The position numbers and the translations under genes are program-made. DNA of 15,093 bases from an uncultured Collinsella sp. Its GTDB lineage: Bacteria > Actinomycetota > Coriobacteriia > Coriobacteriales > Coriobacteriaceae. Shown here piece by piece: positions 1 to 6,830 of this stretch (positions are counted from its first letter, which is position 1; every line of letters starts with the position of its first letter). The notes under the pieces were generated by a model. It ran no database searches. It was not told the origin of the DNA and saw only the letters and a program-made list of their open reading frames with translations. Location of the stretch: the NCBI GenBank assembly GCA_938023905.1, contig CALJCO010000105.1, positions 1 through 15,093 on the forward strand, given 5' to 3'.

Positions 1-1
1 G

Positions 2-1309
<1,308 letters not shown>

Positions 1310-1332
1310 TTGGTTCCGCCGTTCTAACGACC

Positions 1333-1374
1333 AAGGCCCGGCTCCGCGTCATCATGACAGAGTCGGGCCTTTTT
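1333..1374 (+). terminator. Rho-independent terminator of glmS
   Basis: A 12-bp stem is formed by AAGGCCCGGCTC (1333-1344) and GAGTCGGGCCTT (1360-1371), with one G-T wobble, and the run of T continues to 1374. It lies 24 bases after the glmS stop codon. Confidence 0.85.
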
Positions 1375-1382
1375 GTACGGAG

Positions 1383-1421
1383 AAACCACCACAAAGGTGC
1401 CTGTCCCCTTTGTGGTGGTTT
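1383..1421. terminator. Long perfect hairpin between convergent genes; possible bidirectional terminator or dispersed repeat
   Basis: A perfect 15-bp inverted repeat, AAACCACCACAAAGG (1383-1397) and its complement (1407-1421), encloses a nine-base loop. T runs follow on one strand and A runs precede it, so it could terminate the GntR gene on the minus strand and back up the glmS terminator on the plus strand. It stands directly between the two convergent 3' ends. The unusual sequence (not a simple GC stem) suggests it may instead belong to a dispersed repeat family of the genome. Confidence 0.6.
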
Positions 1422-1428
1422 TGGCAGG

Positions 1429-2160
1429 TTAGCGGAGCTTGCTGGTCTCGAAGTACTCGGGGAACTGGTCCAGAACCTCGGTTTGGTTGCGGAACATCAT
1501 GTGCAGGTGCTTGCTGACCAAAAAGCTCGCTTCGATGGGGTCGCGACCGGCGATAGCGCGGCGAATCTGCTTGTGCTCGTTCACGATGTCCTGATTGTCG
1601 AGAACCTGCGTGGCGGCGCGCAGCCAGCGGAAGCGCTCCAGGTCGGCATTGGTCTCTTCGAGCCACGACCACACGGTGCTGCGACATGCGATGCTAAAAA
1701 TCATGTGATGCATGAGGTTGTCGCTCAAAAAGAAGCCGATGCGATCCTCTTCGGCCATGGCCTTTTCCTGCAGCACGATGGCGCGGTCGAGCTGCTCGAT
1801 GCCGGCCGACGTGGCGCGCGCACAGCACTCCACAATCACCTGCTTTTCCAGATGCTCGCGGATGTAACAGGCACTCTCGGCAAGGGTGAGGTTGATGGGT
1901 GAGACGTAGGTGCCGCTCTGGGGCACGGTGCGCACCAGGCCTTCCTGCGCCAAGCGAACCAAAGCCTCGCGCACGGGCGTGCGCCCCATATCCAGGTCGT
2001 CGCAAAGTTGCTTGACGCCCAGCTTTTCGCCCGGCTTGTAGTCCAGGTAGACGATTTTGCGTCGAATGGTGTGGTAGGACTGGTCCTGTAGGCTCGTTTC
2101 CTGCTCGCCGACGTGCATCGATTCTTCCATAGCGCCTCGCAACTGTTCTATCAAACTCAT
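1429..2160 (-). CDS. GntR-family transcriptional regulator, FadR/FCD subfamily
   Basis: The N-terminal winged helix (about residues 27-88) has the GntR pattern: YHTIRRKIVYLDYKPGEKLG, then GRTPVREALVRLAQEGLV and the wing QSGTYVSP. The C-terminal all-helical FCD ligand domain (about 95-235) shows the likely metal-binding set D147, H151, H196 and H218. FCD proteins usually sense small carboxylates; the ligand here cannot be read from sequence. The 243-residue length is normal for the family. The first ATG (2158-2160) has no clear Shine-Dalgarno sequence. An internal ATG at 2128-2130 (residue 11) is preceded by GAGGC, so the true protein may be 233 residues. It is transcribed divergently from the YeiH-type transporter, so it probably controls that gene and itself from the shared 163-bp spacer. 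Family call firm, target inferred. Confidence 0.93.
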   Translation of the reverse strand: MSLIEQLRGAMEESMHVGEQETSLQDQSYHTIRRKIVYLDYKPGEKLGVKQLCDDLDMGRTPVREALVRLAQEGLVRTVPQSGTYVSPINLTLAESACYIREHLEKQVIVECCARATSAGIEQLDRAIVLQEKAMAEEDRIGFFLSDNLMHHMIFSIACRSTVWSWLEETNADLERFRWLRAATQVLDNQDIVNEHKQIRRAIAGRDPIEASFLVSKHLHMMFRNQTEVLDQFPEYFETSKLR

Positions 2161-2172
2161 ATGTCAGTTGTT

Positions 2173-2209
2173 AATTATGCCGCGAATCAGCTTTCCGCGG
2201 TGGGTAATT
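2173..2209. promoter_or_regulatory. Interrupted inverted repeat in the gntR-yeiH divergent spacer; possible operator
   Basis: Half-sites AATTA (2173-2177) plus CCGCG (2180-2184) face CGCGG (2196-2200) plus TAATT (2205-2209). The arms are symmetric in content but differ in internal spacing by two bases. The position between two divergent genes, one of them a GntR regulator, fits an operator. The repeat is imperfect and promoter elements are not clear, so this is a weak call. Confidence 0.35.
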
Positions 2210-2323
2210 CGGCTGTTGCCCAAGAACTATTGCGGCATCTTAGTCTTTGTTTACGCAAGGCTGCGCTCAATGTTGCCGTATCATAAGCCGTCGCAAACGT
2301 GAAAGAGAAAGAAGGAATCCCAT

Positions 2324-3358
2324 ATGCAACTGGCGAATATCGTACGCGAGCGCTGGAAGGGTGTCTTGTTCTGCCTGATCATCGCTATCCCCGCGACGCT
2401 GCTCGGCAAACAAATTGAGGTGGTCGGCGGGCCGGTATTTGCCATCCTCTTTGGCATGGTCCTGGCGCTCGTCTTTCCCAAGAATCGCCGCGAACAGCTC
2501 GCCGCCGGTGTCACCTATACATCTAAAAAAGTCTTGCAGTACGCGGTTATCCTGCTTGGCTTTGGCATGAACCTCTCCCAGATTCTGTCCAAGGGCGCCC
2601 AGTCGCTGCCGATTATCGTGGCGACGATCTCGACCTCGCTTGTCATCGCCTTTGTGCTCTGCCGCGTTATGAACGTGCCGGGTAAGATCTCGACGCTTGT
2701 GGGTGTGGGTTCGTCGATTTGCGGCGGTTCTGCCATCGCCGCTACCGCGCCCGTCATCGATGCCGACGATCGCGAGATTGCCCAGGCTATTTCGGTCATC
2801 TTCCTGTTTAACGTTATCGCGGCGCTCGTGTTTCCAACGCTCGGCGGTATGCTCGGGCTGACCAACGAGGGCTTTGGCCTGTTTGCCGGCACCGCCATCA
2901 ACGACACCTCGTCCGTAACGGCTGCGGCGAGCGCTTGGGACAGCATGCATCCCGGCGCCAATGTGCTCGAGAGCGCCACGGTGGTCAAGCTCACCAGGAC
3001 ACTGGCCATTATTCCCATCACGTTGGTCCTCGCATGCTGGCAGATGCATCTGGCGCGCAAGGCCGGCGGCGACGCCAAAAGCACGTTCTCGCTTAAACGC
3101 GCGTTTCCCATGTTTGTGCTGTTCTTTGTGCTGGCGAGCGTAATCACCACGGTGCTTCAGCTTCCCGTGTCCATCACGGCGCCCATCAAGGAGCTGTCGA
3201 AGTTCTTTATCGTGATGGCCATGGCGGCTATTGGCTTTAATACCGATATCGTCGAGCTGGTCAAAAAGGGCGGCAAGCCCATCGCGCTGGGCTTTTGCTG
3301 CTGGATTGGCATTGCGTGCATGAGTTTGGGAATGCAGCACGTGCTGGGAATCTGGTAG
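2324..3358 (+). CDS. YeiH/UPF0324-family membrane transporter (putative sulfate/sulfite-type exporter)
   Basis: A 344-residue integral membrane protein, the usual length for the YeiH (UPF0324, PSE) family, with about ten hydrophobic segments spread over its whole length. Family hallmarks are GVGSSICGGSAIAATAPV (residues 127-144), FAGTAINDTSSVTAAA (187-202), VVKLTRTLAIIP (220-231) and the C-terminal FFIVMAMAAIGFNTDI. Two internal glycine-rich re-entrant-like segments recall the inverted-repeat organisation of anion transporters. Databases often label the family 'putative sulfate exporter', but the substrate is poorly proven. The ATG at 2324 has an AAGGAA Shine-Dalgarno eight bases upstream. 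The gene is divergent from the GntR/FCD regulator; in E. coli yeiH is divergent from the LysR gene yeiE, so the regulator-plus-transporter arrangement recurs with a different regulator class. No canonical terminator follows. Confidence 0.92.
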   Translation: MQLANIVRERWKGVLFCLIIAIPATLLGKQIEVVGGPVFAILFGMVLALVFPKNRREQLAAGVTYTSKKVLQYAVILLGFGMNLSQILSKGAQSLPIIVATISTSLVIAFVLCRVMNVPGKISTLVGVGSSICGGSAIAATAPVIDADDREIAQAISVIFLFNVIAALVFPTLGGMLGLTNEGFGLFAGTAINDTSSVTAAASAWDSMHPGANVLESATVVKLTRTLAIIPITLVLACWQMHLARKAGGDAKSTFSLKRAFPMFVLFFVLASVITTVLQLPVSITAPIKELSKFFIVMAMAAIGFNTDIVELVKKGGKPIALGFCCWIGIACMSLGMQHVLGIW

Positions 3359-3410
3359 AGGAGTAGCTTATTTGCGTGCTGGTTGCTGGTGAGCGCATGC
3401 CTGCGGTGGA

Positions 3411-3475
3411 GCGATAGGAGCTCTTGCGGGTATGGCTTGTCCGCAGGTTTATAAGTCCCGAAGAGCTCTTATCGC
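3411..3475. repeat. Long inverted repeat carrying two GAGCTC palindromes
   Basis: Arm GCGATAGGAGCTCTTGCGGG (3411-3430) pairs with CCCGAAGAGCTCTTATCGC (3457-3475) with one wobble and one bulged base. The right arm contains the perfect ten-base palindrome AAGAGCTCTT (3461-3470), and the left arm a one-mismatch copy. No T run follows, so it is not an ordinary terminator. It may be a structured RNA leader or paired upstream binding sites for the regulator that starts at 3625. Confidence 0.6.
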
Positions 3476-3499
3476 CCCGCCAGGATGGCGATGCGGGGC
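3474..3499. repeat. GC-rich short hairpin
   Basis: GCCCCGC (3474-3480) pairs with GCGGGGC (3493-3499), and CGCC/GGCG can pair alternatively inside. It abuts and overlaps by two bases the larger inverted repeat just upstream, so the two structures could compete. No T run is present. Confidence 0.45.
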
Positions 3500-3533
3500 A
3501 ACACCTATACTCGCAGGACGGCGCTTTCTGCCC

Positions 3534-3574
3534 TATAGTGTTTGGTGAGCAATATCGTTCAATTTTGAAACACT
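3534..3574 (+). promoter_or_regulatory. Putative -10 box and flanking inverted repeats ahead of the Fis-type regulator
   Basis: TATAGT (3534-3539) resembles a -10 hexamer, about 86 bases before the ATG at 3625; no good -35 is visible. Directly over its downstream side lies AGTGTTT (3537-3543) facing AAACACT (3568-3574), enclosing a partial palindrome TGAGCAATATCGTTCA (3546-3561; 12 of 16 positions symmetric). The position overlapping a start site would suit autorepression. Confidence 0.35.
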
Positions 3575-3624
3575 CGGTCGTGCGACCGTCGGCGGTTGCA
3601 CGTCGCCGCGGACAGGGGCAAATC

Positions 3625-4842
3625 ATGGATAGCGATGCCAAGCTAAACATCTTGACCGAGGCCCTGGCTGCTGCCGGGGCCTCGGCATTGGCAATCGATG
3701 CGCGTGGGGACGTCGTGATCTCGACCATGAATGACGCGGCGCTTGAGCGGGATGTGGCGACTTTTGTCGCTGAGCGCCTCGACCGTATAGGAGACGGCGC
3801 GCGTCTGGTTATGGGGCGTGCGGGTACGCGCCTGAGCCTGACCGTTCGCCCCACCGACAAAGAGGGCGGGGGCCTTTGGGTCGTCGTGGTCCGCGAGGTG
3901 CGCGGCGCCGCGGCACATGCGGGCATCGAGTGGCTCAACGCCGACGAAGTTGAGGCCCGCTACGAATCGAGCGCGTACGGCATCGTTGAGGGGGCGGCCT
4001 CGGTAGCTGCGCCGGTCGCCGAGAGCTACGCGCGCGGCGTGCCCCTTATGCTCGAGGGCGAGCTGGGAGCGGGTCAGGTCGAGATCGCCAAGCGCCTCTA
4101 TCTGGACGGTCCTTTTGCCGATCAACCCTTTGTTGCCGTTGCGCTCGATGAGCTTACCGATCGCGGTTGGCGCCACGTGCTCAAAAGCGCCGAATCGCCG
4201 TTGTTCCAAACGGGGCTGACACTTTGCATTGAGGGCTGGAACACGGTTGGCCCCCAGCGTCTCCGCGAGCTCGTTTCCACGATGGCCGACACCGCGTTGG
4301 CGACGCGCTGCCATGTGGTGCTGACGGCGAATGACATGCCGGGCGGCAGCGAAAGTGATCAAGCTGCCTTTGTGACTGAGCGCTTCGCCTGTGCGGTGAG
4401 CGTGGCGCCGGCAATCGCCGAGCAGGGAGCCGCGTCGACGAAGGTTGCGCGCTATTTGGAATATCTCGCTGATGCATTTGGGACGGCAGCGCCCACGTTG
4501 TCTGCCGCGGCGGCAAAGACGCTCGATGTTTACCGCTGGCCGCGCAATTATCTGCAGCTCCGCGAGGTCTCGGAACGACTGTATATATTGGTGGGGGCGG
4601 GCACGGTGGACCGCGCTGTGGCGGAGGAAGTGCTCGCCCAAGAGGACGTGATTAAGACCGCAACCTTTGGCGCCCCGACACTCGAAAGCGACCTGTATAT
4701 CCTGCGACCGCTGGCCGATACCGAGCGAGATATCGCGCATCTGGTTGTAGATCATCTCCACGGCAACCGGACCCGTGCGGCGGAGGTGCTGGGCGTAAGC
4801 CGAACAACGCTGTGGCGCTTGCTGAAGGACGATGACCGTTGA
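3625..4842 (+). CDS. Fis-type DNA-binding regulator with a degenerate NtrC-like AAA+ domain
   Basis: A 405-residue protein starting at the ATG at 3625, which has an AGGGG Shine-Dalgarno; a longer in-frame reading back to 3424 has no such support. Residues 1-100 form a small unrecognised, possibly sensory domain. Residues about 110-340 follow the order of a sigma-54 activator domain: a Walker A relic GELGAGQV (145-152), a Walker B relic TLCIEGWN (199-206), and WPRNYLQLREVSERL (305-319), matching the family's WPGNVRELRNVIER. The C-terminus (about 365-403) is a clear Fis/HTH_8 helix-turn-helix ending NRTRAAEVLGVSRTTLWRLL. The Walker A Lys is Gln, the Walker B acidic pair is Glu-Gly, and the GAFTGA loop that contacts sigma-54 is missing. 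It is therefore unlikely to hydrolyse ATP or activate sigma-54 and probably acts as a plain DNA-binding regulator. Target unknown. Confidence 0.85.
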   Translation: MDSDAKLNILTEALAAAGASALAIDARGDVVISTMNDAALERDVATFVAERLDRIGDGARLVMGRAGTRLSLTVRPTDKEGGGLWVVVVREVRGAAAHAGIEWLNADEVEARYESSAYGIVEGAASVAAPVAESYARGVPLMLEGELGAGQVEIAKRLYLDGPFADQPFVAVALDELTDRGWRHVLKSAESPLFQTGLTLCIEGWNTVGPQRLRELVSTMADTALATRCHVVLTANDMPGGSESDQAAFVTERFACAVSVAPAIAEQGAASTKVARYLEYLADAFGTAAPTLSAAAAKTLDVYRWPRNYLQLREVSERLYILVGAGTVDRAVAEEVLAQEDVIKTATFGAPTLESDLYILRPLADTERDIAHLVVDHLHGNRTRAAEVLGVSRTTLWRLLKDDDR

Positions 4843-4926
4843 GCGAGGCGCCCGTGACCGCGCGCGACGCGTGTGCTACAGTCCAAAGCGTTATTGTTTC
4901 GATTTGGTTACGGCGTGCGGGGGCGT

Positions 4927-5502
4927 ATGGCTGAGACTACAAAACCGAGCCGCAGAAGGCGGAGTGCCGCGCCGGTTAACCGACGCACAACATCGGTGAC
5001 GTGGGGCAAACACGCCTCGGGGTTTGACGGCTCGTTCAAGCGCACTAAATACGGCTATCCTTCGACAGGTGCTCGCTTGGCAATGCAGGCAGAGTCCTCG
5101 CTGTGGGGCCGCAAACGCGTGGTGGGCTCAAAGCTCAAGCACGACGGCACGCTCGGCTACATCAGCCGCGGGGCGGCTCGCCGCAGTGGGCTCAATCCTG
5201 CTGGTTGGCATCGTTATGTGCCGATCGCGGTCGTCGTTGCAGTGATCGTCATCGCACTCGCTGCGCTTGGCTACGCCGGCGGTGGCGCCAACTTGGACGC
5301 GGTGTTTAAATCGCCCGAGCTCGCGCATGCAGGCACAGAAGTTGTCGAGGGCGCTCAGACCCAGACGGGCGTCGCGCCCCAGCGCGGCATGGTCGCGGCA
5401 GCCTCCACCATCGCCGACGCTCAAAAGGACGGGGACGAACAAGACGACGGCGCCGAAACGACCCACACGAACGAAACGACGACAACTCCATCGGCAAGAT
5501 AA
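4927..5502 (+). CDS. Basic single-pass membrane protein, function unknown
   Basis: A 191-residue protein with no family I recognise. Residues 1-95 are strongly basic (RRRRSAAPVNRR near the start, then many Lys/Arg) with several Gly, Ser and Tyr. One hydrophobic segment, YVPIAVVVAVIVIALAALGY (about 97-116), follows. The rest is an acidic, Thr-rich, low-complexity tail ending DGAETTHTNETTTTPSAR. The charge rule predicts the basic half in the cytoplasm and the tail outside. I chose the ATG at 4927 because GGGGG lies just upstream; the frame is open back to a GTG at 4873. It lies 84 bases after the Fis-type regulator on the same strand and could share its transcript. The basic half might bind nucleic acid or anionic lipid, but that is speculation. 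The composition and TM make it a believable gene. Confidence 0.75.
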   Translation: MAETTKPSRRRRSAAPVNRRTTSVTWGKHASGFDGSFKRTKYGYPSTGARLAMQAESSLWGRKRVVGSKLKHDGTLGYISRGAARRSGLNPAGWHRYVPIAVVVAVIVIALAALGYAGGGANLDAVFKSPELAHAGTEVVEGAQTQTGVAPQRGMVAAASTIADAQKDGDEQDDGAETTHTNETTTTPSAR

Positions 5503-5517
5503 GTTGCGAGTGGGTCA

Positions 5518-5535
5518 GCCGTTCGTTAGAACGGC
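5518..5535. terminator. Small hairpin between convergent genes; weak terminator candidate
   Basis: GCCGTTC (5518-5524) and GAACGGC (5529-5535) form a seven-bp stem with a four-base loop. It sits between the stop of the membrane protein and the end of the nitroreductase gene. There is no T run on either strand, so terminator activity is doubtful. Confidence 0.35.
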
Positions 5536-5543
5536 GGAACTAA

Positions 5544-6065
5544 TTACCTAACGTACACCACGTTGTCGCGGCGGGGTTTTGGCTCGGGTAGCGTGTCTTC
5601 GGCATAGCCCAGAATGCAGTGACCGACGCCGCGCAGGCTGCCGTCGGCGGGCAGGCCCCAGCTGGCCAGCAGCTCCAGGCCCTCGGGCGAGTCAAAGACC
5701 TCATGCGCGCGGTGAATCCAGCATGAGTCGACACCCAGTGCATAGGCGGCGTTGAGCAGGTTGCCCATGGCGAGCGATCCGTCTTCCAGGTGCGTGGGCA
5801 CGCTGCGGTCGACCAGTACCACCACAACGGTCCTGGCGCCATAGAAGGGGTCGCTGTTGCTGCCCATGACCTGTGCGTTGAGCTGCGAGAGGCGCTCAAC
5901 GGTCGTGGGGTCGGTGACGGCGACAAACGTCACCGGCTGGCGCCCCATGCCACTGGGTGCATACTGGCCGGCCTCGATAATGCGTGCGAGCTTTTCGGCC
6001 TCGACGGGACGATCGCTGTAGTTGCGGCAGCTGCGGCGGTGGATGAGTGCTTCGATAGTCTCCAT
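5544..6065 (-). CDS. Nitroreductase-family FMN oxidoreductase
   Basis: A 173-residue flavoprotein of the nitroreductase superfamily, which uses FMN and NAD(P)H to reduce nitro compounds, quinones or related acceptors in the cytoplasm. Family marks are the N-terminal IHRRSCRNYSDRPV (FMN phosphate-binding Arg residues 10, 11 and 14), the APSGMGRQP loop (37-45), ARTVVVVLVD (77-86), SLAMGNLLNAAYALG (97-111) and the late GHCILGYAED (149-157). The start is the ATG at 6063-6065, which has a near-perfect AAGGAGA Shine-Dalgarno; an open extension upstream to 6161 has none. The length suits the short nitroreductases and the true substrate cannot be deduced. It converges with the upstream membrane-protein gene and is divergent from the 96-residue orphan gene, so it is probably transcribed alone. 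Confidence 0.92.
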   Translation of the reverse strand: METIEALIHRRSCRNYSDRPVEAEKLARIIEAGQYAPSGMGRQPVTFVAVTDPTTVERLSQLNAQVMGSNSDPFYGARTVVVVLVDRSVPTHLEDGSLAMGNLLNAAYALGVDSCWIHRAHEVFDSPEGLELLASWGLPADGSLRGVGHCILGYAEDTLPEPKPRRDNVVYVR

Positions 6066-6155
6066 GGTGTCTCCTTGCGGTGGCGTTGCAGATGCCCCGT
6101 TCATACCCGTCGGGCTCAAACGATAGACGGTCAATTGCCCGGCCAAAAGGGTAGA

Positions 6156-6167
6156 TCCCAATTGGGA
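6156..6167. promoter_or_regulatory. Perfect 12-bp palindrome upstream of the nitroreductase; possible operator
   Basis: TCCCAATTGGGA is fully self-complementary and lies 91 bases upstream of the nitroreductase start codon. The divergent orphan gene is about 190 bases further on. The position suits a repressor site, but no matching regulator is adjacent and promoter hexamers are not obvious. Confidence 0.35.
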
Positions 6168-6211
6168 AAGTAGGTTTGCATAAAAGTACCTTCAGAATGT
6201 GACAAACAAAT

Positions 6212-6234
6212 GGGATGGTTAAACGTTTTATCCC
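6212..6234. promoter_or_regulatory. AAACGTTT palindrome inside GGGAT/ATCCC arms
   Basis: A perfect AAACGTTT palindrome (6221-6228) lies between GGGAT (6212-6216) and ATCCC (6230-6234), with centres offset by 1.5 bases. The 294-bp stretch 6066-6359 holds this site, the 6156 palindrome and a spare AAAGGAG near 6303 with no start codon at proper distance. I find no gene in it. Confidence 0.25.
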
Positions 6235-6359
6235 GTCTACCCTGCGGTTTTTTACCACTTGCCTAAATGACGAACGCATAACCTCTGATAAAGGTTTTAC
6301 TAAAGGAGTACCAACGTTTATCAATGCGCCGTGGTGGCGCCGGGCCAGGAGGTAACATC

Positions 6360-6650
6360 ATGTTCCAGGCTGGAGATGTCGTCGAGACCGACTTCGAAGG
6401 ATTTCTGAAGCTGCTGCGTTCCAAGACGCGCGCTTTTGTGACGATTGACGATCGCGAGTACTACATCACGCACACCGATGGCTATTGGCGTGTTCAGGAT
6501 TGCGAGGCCCTCAACGACAAGGGCCACTTTACTGACTGCTCCGAGCTGGTCAACACGGTCTGCGAGGTCGTCGAGCTGCCGTGGATTGCCGGCAAGAGCC
6601 TGCATGACAGCTTCTCGGGCGCTACGGTCTATGAGGCCGTCGCCGCTTAA
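6360..6650 (+). CDS. Small hypothetical protein, 96 residues
   Basis: The ATG at 6360 is preceded by AGGAGGTAACATC, an excellent Shine-Dalgarno at standard spacing, which fixes the start over an open extension from 6324. The protein is soluble, mildly acidic and without a signal peptide or membrane segment. It begins MFQAGDVVETDFEGFLKLLR, has a central REYYITHTDGYWRVQD stretch with many aromatic residues, and two Cys in the middle (TDCSEL, NTVCEVV). The pattern of alternating hydrophobics suggests a small beta-rich or alpha-beta domain. I do not recognise the family. It is monocistronic, with a long upstream region and a strong terminator directly after it, which supports a real, separately expressed gene. 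No function can be assigned. Confidence 0.82.
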   Translation: MFQAGDVVETDFEGFLKLLRSKTRAFVTIDDREYYITHTDGYWRVQDCEALNDKGHFTDCSELVNTVCEVVELPWIAGKSLHDSFSGATVYEAVAA

Positions 6651-6676
6651 CGGGCAATAAAACCCGATTTTCACGT

Positions 6677-6712
6677 GACCGCTGGCGCTGCCCCCGCGCC
6701 GGCGGTCTTTTT
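6677..6712 (+). terminator. Rho-independent terminator after the 96-residue protein gene
   Basis: GACCGCTGGCGC (6677-6688) pairs with GCGCCGGCGGTC (6696-6707), 12 bp with one G-T wobble and a seven-base loop, followed by TTTTT (6708-6712). It separates the orphan gene from the marR operon. Confidence 0.9.
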
Positions 6713-6755
6713 CTGCCGATAGGCCATAAAAGTGCAAGCATTTGCGGAGAGCCTG

Positions 6756-6784
6756 TTGACGATAGTCAAAACTCGGACTAATCT
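6756..6784 (+). promoter_or_regulatory. Promoter of the marR-ABC operon
   Basis: TTGACG (6756-6761) and TAATCT (6779-6784) are separated by 17 bases, close to the consensus vegetative promoter. The -35 is part of TTGACgataGTCAA (6756-6769), an inverted repeat with five-base arms. The expected start point is near 6791, about 40 bases before the marR ATG. Confidence 0.7.
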
Positions 6785-6812
6785 AGAGATATAAATTGGT
6801 CAAAAATCGGAC
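6765..6812. promoter_or_regulatory. Two direct repeats over the marR promoter; likely autoregulatory operators
   Basis: GTCAAAACTCGGAC (6765-6778) and GTCAAAAATCGGAC (6799-6812) match at 13 of 14 bases and are offset by 34 bp. The first fills the spacer between -35 and -10; the second lies downstream of the -10, where the transcript begins. The second also sits in a loose palindrome beginning ATTG and ending CAAT (6795-6815). This is the layout expected for repression by the MarR protein encoded immediately downstream. Confidence 0.6.
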
Positions 6813-6830
6813 AATCGAATGGTGGGATAG

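Noticed and set aside
1354..1902. 182-codon plus-strand frame over the GntR gene
   Set aside because: It begins inside the glmS terminator and crosses the perfect hairpin, then overlaps a well-supported regulator gene on the other strand.
2267..3340. 357-codon frame antisense to the YeiH gene
   Set aside because: It mirrors the coding strand of a clearly recognised transporter; the composition is charged and repetitive with no domain.
3411..3475. Ordinary terminator for the YeiH gene
   Set aside because: The stem is strong but no T run follows either arm, and the loop is 26 bases, so intrinsic termination is unlikely.
3424..3624. N-terminal extension of the Fis-type regulator
   Set aside because: The TTG start lies inside the inverted repeat, the extra 67 residues have no family likeness, and a good Shine-Dalgarno precedes the ATG at 3625.
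3643..4761. 372-codon frame antisense to the Fis-type regulator
   Set aside because: Shadow of the sense gene; Arg/His-rich translation without recognisable motifs.
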